The notes under the pieces are model-generated. The model ran no database searches. It was not told the origin of the DNA and saw nothing but the letters and a program-made list of their open reading frames with translations. 64,000 nt of DNA from Solen grandis (lineage: Eukaryota; Mollusca; Bivalvia; Adapedonta; Solenidae), in contig CM037787.1 in assembly GCA_021229015.1 (NCBI GenBank), positions 40,198,118 to 40,262,117 on the forward strand, given 5' to 3'. The translations under genes and the position numbers were made by a program. Positions 57,083-64,000 of this stretch are shown here, one piece after another. How positions within the stretch are numbered: position 1 is the stretch's first letter; each line of letters begins with the position of its first letter.

Positions 57083-60000
57083 ATGACATCTCTAATGTGG
57101 ATGATAATGGCCTCAGCGTCCTTGTTATGCGGCAGGTCGGTAACAGAGCTAAATACTTTCTCATGTAATCAAAAATTCAACCAGGTTTTACTAGTATATT
57201 GAAAAAAAATGTATATCATATTATCGAAATAATACTCATGATCAATGAATCAATCATATGATCAGTATATTTACTCATTTGATTTTGCCGAAAACTCATA
57301 TTATCACAGTATATAATCATACTTTCTTGTAGATAGAATTTTGTTTTCTTTTGGGCATGTTCGCTTGTGTCAAACATCTAGAAATATATGCTGATATGAA
57401 AGCATTTTAATATTCTACCGGTATATCAAAATCTGCATTTTTTTTTTTTTTTTTTTTTTGACATTTTATTTCTCGTCCGTGAGAGCCTCGATGTGTCTTT
57501 ACTTTGAAATATTAGACAGTTTACGCACCGTTCTCCAAAACCTTAATGTCATGCCTCAAATTTGGCAAGTATCATGTTAAGTTTATATTTGAAAACAAAA
57601 TCAAACGTATACTAAAAAAAGACATTCCCATTTATGGTTATGGTATTAGTTAAATACCTGGCATATTTGTATCTTAATTATCATTTAATATATAATTTTA
57701 CAAGAAATTATAAATAATTTTACAAGGAAATATAGATATCACATTATAAAAATATATTTCTTCAAAGTTTTTAGGGGTTTACAAATGTATTTATTCCTTC
57801 ACTGGCAGCATTTTGTGTATGTCCCACGGCGGTGGTTTCGATGACAGCCCTCAGGCACGGACTGTGTTTCATCTCTCGGACATAGACCAAGATGGTCAAC
57901 TGACAAGGACTGAGTTTCATCAGGTCTTTCTTGACTTCGATGTAGATGGTAAATATTCAATCTGATGTTTATGTGAATATGAAACAAAAAAAAAAAAAAA
58001 AAACATGTACAATAAAATTGCGACTATCCTGGAAATGGTTGGAAGAAATCAAAAGTTCGAAGAATCGCAAGGCTGGGAAAAAAGAACTACCTCCGTCTCT
58101 CCGGAAATGTAAAACAAATAACTCTAAACTTGAAATGGGAAGAGTTATTCGCACAATGCTCGAAATATCTCATCCTTCGGATAATTGAAATGTCACTGTA
58201 CATGCACCTTGGGAGGTCATGCAAACTCATTGCTTCCAACGGGATTCGGATCCATGGCCTTCGAATTTTACGTATGTTACCACGGGACCACGGTGCCTTT
58301 TCATACATTACATCACGTTGTTCATCTATAGATTAATTATCCACAGTATTGTATCATGCAGTAGGTTTAATATCTTTATACCGGTTTTGAAACAAGATCT
58401 TACAACTTATAGCAAACATTGCGATGCTTCGATTATTGTTAGTGGAATAGGAATTGTTCGAATAAACGCAAGACACGGAAATCTATTTCTTCGGACTTGA
58501 ATTCATTTCGTAATTATGCATAGTAATCGGAAAATTGTATCACGGAAAATCGAAACTCCACTGTATGTACATGCGAGAATTCCCGATAGTGAGATGGACG
58601 TCTTATGTAGTTTTTCTTGCTTCAAAATAATGGAGAAAGTTTTCAAAATTTAAACAGCTCTTTCGTATTTTTTTTATATATATATAATTAGTATTTCATC
58701 AGTAATTCATAATATTATGAATACATATTTTTTGTTATATCCAAAAACTTACTTCAGAATCATGTGATACATGTAAACCTTCGTTAATAAGAACTTGATA
58801 ACCGATTCCACATTTACTGAGTTTCTTTCTTCCGTGGTTCCTGGCTTGGACCAGTACTTTACATGAAAAGGAAGAAAGACCATGGTTCCCTCTCACAGTC
58901 ATTACAAAACGAGGTACCAGGAATCATATTCCGTGCCGCGTGTTATACTCAAGAAAATTTCTAAGCGTCCACCTAAATTTTTGACGCACAGTTTACAACC
59001 ACGGTGAGTGACTTGTTTTTAGGGTGTTTCTTTTACTGCCGACATTTCAACAGTCAAACAAATGCGTATGTACACCTAAATATTGTAACCACATTATATC
59101 TTATACATTGTTTGAAATAAATAACTTTGCTTGAATTAAATGCATAACTGTAAAATTCTGTAAAATTAGGAACAATCCATAAGTGGACGTTCAGAAATTT
59201 CTTTGAGTATAGATAAGAATGTCATATTTTGCGATTTATTGGCACACAATAGAAAGGATACCGTTATTTTTTTTTCTCCCTCTTTAATTCAGTCATCTGT
59301 CCTTTTTATTGTTCCTTTTTAATTCTATATTAAATTGATACGGTGAATGATTATCTGCCTATTCTACAGGTGACAGCAATGTAACTTCCACGGAGTTCTT
59401 GATGAACTGGGATTCCAAGCATCTCGGCACTATCCACCAAGGACTGACTTTGTTCTTAAATCTTGACGCCAACAAAGATATCATTATCGACGAACACAAC
59501 GACATGCCGTACATCTTCCATTTCTTTGATAGAAACGGTTTGTTTGTTTTCTTTTCTCTCTATGTGTGTGTGTGTTGCTTACTTACTTGAAGTTAGCGTC
59601 CTACCTACTGTTAAAGTTGTTAAAACGTTTCAGAACAGTTAAGCACTTTTCTGAATAGTTTAAGCATAAGCCACCTGTAATTATATACTTTGGTTTCAAT
59701 GTACTCCAATTTATATTTATACTGAATTATTCCTACGGTTATGTTATTGTATTAATATATGGACTGGCGGCGAAATCACGAAATTTTGAATCCTCGGATC
59801 ATGCAATTTTTCGAATACTGTATGTTTATTATATACATATTTAACTGAACGTAACTTGATAGTACTGTCTGTATAGCAATATTCAAACCGATGAGATATA
59901 TCAGTAATGTATTAAACTGTCAATACAATAAAACAGCGTTATTTCGAGAAGCGTTGTACAGAGCCATGTGCCATTTACGAAGTATACGATCATTCCTAGT

Positions 60001-60405
60001 CCTTGTGTGAACTACATTGTTTTACACAAGGGAATCAGACAAGGGAATTTATAAACTTATGTGGATCTTCCGAGTCTTCGCGACTTTCCGAGAAATTCGT
60101 CTCCGTCAGTCCTCGGATCCTGCAAAAACCAACGACGGGTGTTCAAAAAGTTCCGGAAAATAATCAATAAACTTATTTATTGATATGGTTCTTAGGATTA
60201 CTCTTTCAAAAGTAATACTTTGATATATTTTGAACTTAATCCGAAAGAAAAAAATTATACAAATTGCACTTATGCGAAATCTACGGTCACTATGGCAACG
60301 TCTTGTACATGTATAACCATTATTCTTATTTTTGTATGTATTTCAGTGGACAATCACGTGAGTGAGGGAGAGTTCGTGATACAGTGGGTGAAAATCTCGT
60401 CCTAA
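57083..60405 (+). CDS. EF-B: small secreted EF-hand protein, complete
   Basis: Join of 57083-57135, 57809-57948, 59370-59537 and 60347-60405; 420 bp, 139 aa, all phases consistent (2, 1, 1). Exon 1 encodes MTSLMWMIMASASLLCG, a signal peptide continued by SILCMSH from exon 2; its donor is the weak AG/GTCGGT, chosen because the phase fits. EF loops: residues 42-53 DIDQDGQLTRTE (canonical), 62-73 DVDGDSNVTSTE (good), 97-108 DANKDIIIDEHN (degenerate: Ile at position 6, Asn at 12), 118-129 DRNVDNHVSEGE (good). It ends IQWVKISS. Four EF-hands behind a signal peptide suggest an extracellular or secretory-pathway Ca2+-binding protein. Poly(A) signal at 60469-60474. About 7 kb from EF-A and nearly identical where both are visible. 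Confidence 0.82.
58010..58305 (-). mobile_element. SINE-like repeat, third family (EF-B intron)
   Basis: Paralogue of 50150-50455, in the same intron position. Confidence 0.4.
58306..59369. other. EF-B intron 2, remainder
   Basis: AT-rich, co-linear with 50456-52353 apart from the missing TIR element. Nothing else recognised. Confidence 0.5.
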
Positions 60406-60529
60406 CTGCTGCATGATGTTTGATTATCTGTATTGATGTGTGGACATCTATAAACATCACATTAAAATAATAAATACGTAGATGGCCTTTCTTCTCGTCA
60501 TAATTAAGAAGTCAGTGTTCAGTCGTATA

Positions 60530-60650
60530 TACAAAGCGACGTCGGTGGAGGAAAACCCCGAGTGCGCAGATGTGACTAGATAGAACCACTAACAACCAGC
60601 TGGCAGACTTCCTCATATGAAAAGTCCGAGTGATAACGCCGAGACCCACA
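60530..60650 (-). mobile_element. SINE remnant, EF-B copy
   Basis: Paralogue of 53515-53635 (Leu/Ser-type tail and body), degraded. Confidence 0.5.
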
Positions 60651-60822
60651 ACAGTTTTATGGAAAGGACAACTAGTACACGTAGTTACATTTTTTTTTAT
60701 CATACTTGGATCAGCACTTCAGATGAAGCATTTGCGAGCTAAGGACAACAAAGGTCTCACTGACTAGACGGATTATTTTCGTATGACCGTAATTTATATT
60801 TCGCATGCGCTTTTTCTTTAGT

Positions 60823-60990
60823 GTCCGGATAGCGTAGTGGTAACGCGCTTCGCTTCTCACCAATGCGTCCCGGGTTCGATTCCTGGTCACGTACGTGAGA
60901 GGGTTTAGTGGTCGCCCGTCCAGACACATGAGATTTCTTCGAGCTCCTCGGTTTCCGCCCACAATAATGTCCCCATACGTCGTCACCAGA
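60823..60990 (+). mobile_element. tRNA-derived SINE, fourth type
   Basis: tRNA-like head 60823-60890: TCCGGATAGCGTAGTGGTAA (box A TAGCGTAGTGG) and CCCGGGTTCGATTCCTGGTC (box B GGTTCGATTCC). It is followed by 'GAGGGTTTAGTGGTCGCCCG' and 'CTCCTCGGTTTCCGCCCACA', a tail type common in invertebrate tRNA-SINEs. Not called as a tRNA gene because the acceptor stem does not close. Confidence 0.65.
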
Positions 60991-61264
60991 GCCATCGAAA
61001 GTGATTAATATAAGTTGTAAGAACTTAATTAAACTTTTTTAGTAGTCATTCTCATTCTCAAACAGCCCCATAAATAAGACTTTTAAATGCCATTTATTGT
61101 GAGTAAATAATCTAAGATCGAAAGATCACAAGTGATTACAGCTGTGAAACGTCATGTAAAGTCAATTCGATTTTGAACATTTTAAATTAGGATGTATTTA
61201 TTACACTTCCGGTAAACAAATAAAGATTCAAGACACAACTGGGTTGTCCGCTCCCTGTCAATGG
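60991..61264. other. Intergenic between convergent EF-B and EF-C
   Basis: AT-rich. Minus-strand AATAAA (complement of 61197-61202) is the likely EF-C poly(A) signal, about 65 bp past the stop. Confidence 0.6.
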
Positions 61265-62550
61265 TTAGGAGGACAAGCTGAACCACACAGTGATGAATTC
61301 TTCCTCCGAGATTTTGCCATCACCTGAAGCAAATCACACAAAGTACTCAATAAAATATACTGAAAAAAAGAAACACAAGGTAACAAAAATAACATTAATA
61401 TCGGTAGCTAGAGTCAGGATGTGTTTTTAACCACACTTGGCCAATCCCGATCCATTTATGTGAACCAATTATTGTGTTGTGTGCATTTTCTATATACTAG
61501 TACATGTAGGATAGCATAATGATACTTACAATGTAATGTAGCGTGCATATAATGAAGTGCAGGATACACCTACCGCAATGACCAGAACACATAACATACT
61601 GAAGTGTGCATATCATGAATGACACAGTGGTCGGAACGCATATAATTAATGACATATGCACATAACGAAATGGAGAATACACCTACAAAACTAACCAGCA
61701 CTCATAGAATAAAGGGGTATGTATTTGACAGTATAACCCTTTCCCTCATATAGACTCATTTTAACCCTTTCCCTCATATAGACTCATTTTAACCCTTTCC
61801 CTCATATAGACTCATTTTGACCCTTTCCCTCATATAGACTCATTTTAACCCTTTCCCTCATATAGACTCATTTTGACCCTTTCCCTCATATAGACTCATT
61901 TTAACCCTTTCCCTCATATAGATTCAGTTTAATCCTTTCCCTCATATAGACTCATTTTAACCCTTTCCCTCATATGGACTCATTTTAACCCTTTCCCTCA
62001 TATAGACTCATTTTAACCCTTTCCCTCATATAGACTCACTTTAACCCTTTCCCTCTTATAGACTCATTTTAACCCTTTCCCTCATATAGACTCATTTTGA
62101 CGCACTCAATAGGTACCACTTAAAGCCTGATCTGCAGAAAACCACAGTTAAACCTTACCAAATTTAATTACAAAATCCTCATTTCCAGACCACTGAGGAG
62201 CAGCGAACAGCATAAAACCTGATCAGCCTGTGAGTTACTCGCAGGCTGATCTGGTTTTATGCTGTTCGCATAGGTCTTTTCATGGTTTCCTCTATGAGGG
62301 AAAGGGATAGAGACCAGTATAATGAGGCAGCAAAGGCATTGTAGACGAGCCTGAATTTATCGTCATTGAAAAGAACACTCACTGTCTCTGTCGAAGTAGT
62401 AGAAGAGGCGGGAAAAGTCCGGGTCACGTGATATGCTGCCGTCCCTGTTGGTGTCCGCCCGGTGGAAGAGGGTGATGGCGTGGTCCATGTCGCCGAGACG
62501 CAGATCCGTCCAGTGGGTGATGAACTCCTTCTCCTCGATATTACTGTCAC
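61265..62550 (-). CDS. EF-C: divergent EF-hand paralogue, 5' exons not found
   Basis: Complement of exons 62383-62550 (168 bp) and 61265-61323 (59 bp), exactly the exon sizes and phases of EF-A and EF-B. Exon one reads (G)DSNIEEKEFITHWTDLRLG, DMDHAITLFHRADTNRDGS, then a degenerate loop DTNRDGSISRDP (Pro at position 12) and FYYFDRD. The last exon gives SDGKISEEEFITVWFSLSS-stop, making a canonical loop DRDSDGKISEEE. Conserved GDSN, LF and FDR landmarks show common descent. The signal-peptide and first EF-hand exons should lie right of 62550; none was recognised before the window end. Confidence 0.8.
61735..62306. mobile_element. MITE with tandemly amplified terminus in EF-C intron
   Basis: 61735-62099 is about 13 copies of a 28-bp unit (AACCCTTTCCCTCATATAGA plus CTCATTTT). 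The same CCCTTTCCCTCATA appears inverted at the other end (TATGAGGGAAAGGG, 62293-62306), so the unit contains the element's terminal repeat. Unique sequence and a strong hairpin (62203-62269) lie between. Confidence 0.8.
62203..62269. repeat. Strong hairpin inside the MITE
   Basis: 28-bp arms GCGAACAGCATAAAACCTGA.. and ..CTGGTTTTATGCTGTTCGC with one mismatch around an 11-nt loop. Confidence 0.85.
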
Positions 62551-62668
62551 CTGCATAGTTCACATGATTAATTCACAGCGCATGCGTATTTTTATACTAT
62601 ATAATTTATTTCGGCAGATAATAAGCTTAAAATTGCATAGGGATGTGACTTAAAATGCATGGGCCTTT

Positions 62669-64000
62669 TTTTCTGACTGGCGGTAGCCAGGCTTACGTAC
62701 AAATAAACAAAGCAGGCATCGTTGATTTGCATAATTACCACGGCCATTTTAACCGCACTGTATCCCTCCGCGCACAGCAGCATATCAAATCTATGTGATT
62801 TTAAGGTCATGACCTCATTAGGTATTCAATTTATGATCATGAAACAATCCAAAGCATTCATGGCCCGAGAGACTGACCAATGTCTCTGTGGAGTTTATAA
62901 TGGAATTTGAATTATAGCTACTTCGCCGTGTATATCCGACCGACAGTCTCTCGGCGCAATATGCTTTTTGATTTACTTATTCACTAGTATTTTACTGGTA
63001 AATATCATCATAGGATAGTGGTATGTTTAGGTAGGTTAATTGTAATAGGCATCTTTCAGCCATACACCACTTAAATACATATTTTGATCATTTCATGTGC
63101 ATTGTTTTTGTAAAGTTTGACTTACAGTCAAGATTTACTTTTCTCGTCCAAATTATTCACTGTAAAACCAGGAGTCTGATACAATATACAGGTCACATTA
63201 CGTTTACTTATTTTTTCCTCAGTAAACGAATGTTTATATTATCCGTAAATGGTCATTTCTGAACAAGGAAATAAACAGAATTAATAGTTCCATCAATAAA
63301 TTTTATATTTTTTACCAAATAAAATAACATATACACATTCAAAATCAATGTTTTGCCGGCAATGATATTCTACCATACAAAAGAAATGACAATATTAACC
63401 AGTATCAAAATAATGCAAAGGAAATCTTGTTTTATTCTTAATAAACGGCGTAATTGCCATGTTATACTTCCGTAATCTTTTAAGGACATTAAGAAAAAAA
63501 ATATAGTGTCCTTTAATTGTCAACTGTGTATTAAGCTTAACAGTACATGTAACTTGTATTTTCTAAACGTTTAACATACACAAACCTACACTTTACACAC
63601 AAGGCTTACATACAATCAAATTACATACAATCAAAGCGCACAGTGCGCTGAGCGACGGTCGAAAGGATTAACATGCTGAACTAGCTATGCAATCTCCAAC
63701 ATTTAAGCAGGGTTGATAGGTCACATGACGCCATATGACACGTTTTCCTGCACTAAACTAGATTGAAGTAAGTCAGCTGAATTCGCTCTTTGGTCCATGA
63801 TAAACCCGCCGGCAGTCCCTCGGTGCCATGAGCGCTTTGATTTGTTCGAGTTCATGACCTGATGTACACACAGCATTGATGCGCTACTGAGCACAGAGCG
63901 ATACAATAACGGTGAAAATGGCTATGATAATTATGCAAATTAACAATGCCTACTTTTGATTTACAGCTACCTAAGACTGACGGCTACCGCCAGTCTAAAA
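62669..64000. mobile_element. Foldback element with about 240-bp inverted arms (may extend past window)
   Basis: Left end CTGACTGGCGGTAGCC (62672) and, on the opposite strand, AGACTGGCGGTAGCC at the window end. Both arms share GGCATCGTTGATTTGCATAA / GGCATTGTTAATTTGCATAA, GGCCATTTTAACCG / AGCCATTTTCACCG, AGGTCATGA and AATC(C/A)AAAGC(A/G)(T/C)TCATGGC. The internal part (about 62920-63740) is AT-rich with no long frame. Non-autonomous DNA element, arms about 75% alike by eye. Confidence 0.65.

Larger units (their letters stand above)
57957..60652. repeat. Segmental duplication, EF-B copy
   Basis: Partner of 50101-53639. Lacks the 838-bp TIR element and has several small indels, including one in the minus-strand frame at about 60086. 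Confidence 0.85.

Noticed and set aside
60823..60890. Possible tRNA gene
   Set aside because: Box A and B are present but the acceptor and anticodon arms do not fold properly and a SINE tail follows.
61735..62099. CRISPR-like direct repeats
   Set aside because: 28-bp units abut with no spacers, and the setting is eukaryotic; it is a minisatellite.

Overview
The window looks like nuclear DNA of a mollusc, most likely a bivalve. It is AT-rich, has GT-AG introns and AATAAA poly(A) signals, and carries tRNA-derived SINEs with the '(T/G)TATGACTGAAATA'-type tail and the Meta-SINE-like body common in bivalve genomes. Species is not determinable by eye. The only assembly gap is 100 N at 50001-50100.

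Region 1 (1-47.1 kb) is an array of ten loci of one gene family, here called SGR (secreted glycine-rich; working name, no database match claimed). Each gene has a tiny non-coding first exon under a TATA promoter. Exon 2 encodes a signal peptide, an Asn/Asp-rich stretch and a Gly/Ser/Phe-rich domain. Exon 3 (99 bp in all but one copy) encodes a Leu-rich hydrophobic segment and a tail with two N-glycosylation sequons. Exon 4 holds only the last residues and the 3' UTR. Predicted proteins are 126-145 aa. Order and orientation: SGR1 (minus, only promoter and exon 1 inside), SGR2 +, SGR3 -, SGR4 +, SGR5 -, SGR6 + (frameshifted), SGR7 -, SGR8 +, SGR9 + (frameshifted), SGR10 -. From 1 to about 30.9 kb the array is built from tandem segmental duplications of 8.6-11.0 kb, each holding a convergent +/- pair. 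SGR8-10 are older, dispersed copies: their introns no longer align, yet their exons remain almost identical.

Region 2 (49.6-64 kb) has a minus-strand terminal exon of an unrecognised gene at 49.6-49.8 kb, then three genes for small secreted EF-hand proteins. EF-A (+) has lost its 5' exons to the gap or beyond. EF-B (+) is complete at 139 aa with a signal peptide and four EF-hand-like loops. EF-C (-) is a divergent paralogue whose 5' exons lie outside what I can find. EF-A and EF-B sit in a 3-3.5 kb direct segmental duplication.

Gly-rich secreted proteins and secreted EF-hand proteins are both typical of bivalve shell-matrix or other secreted-matrix repertoires, so a mantle or secretory-gland matrix locus is a reasonable inference. 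Nothing in the sequence proves it.

The rest is introns, intergenic AT-rich DNA and repeats: at least three SINE families, several TIR/MITE elements, foldback elements, microsatellites, and a 28-bp minisatellite grown out of the terminus of a MITE. No rRNA, canonical tRNA gene, CRISPR array or intact transposase or reverse-transcriptase gene was seen.
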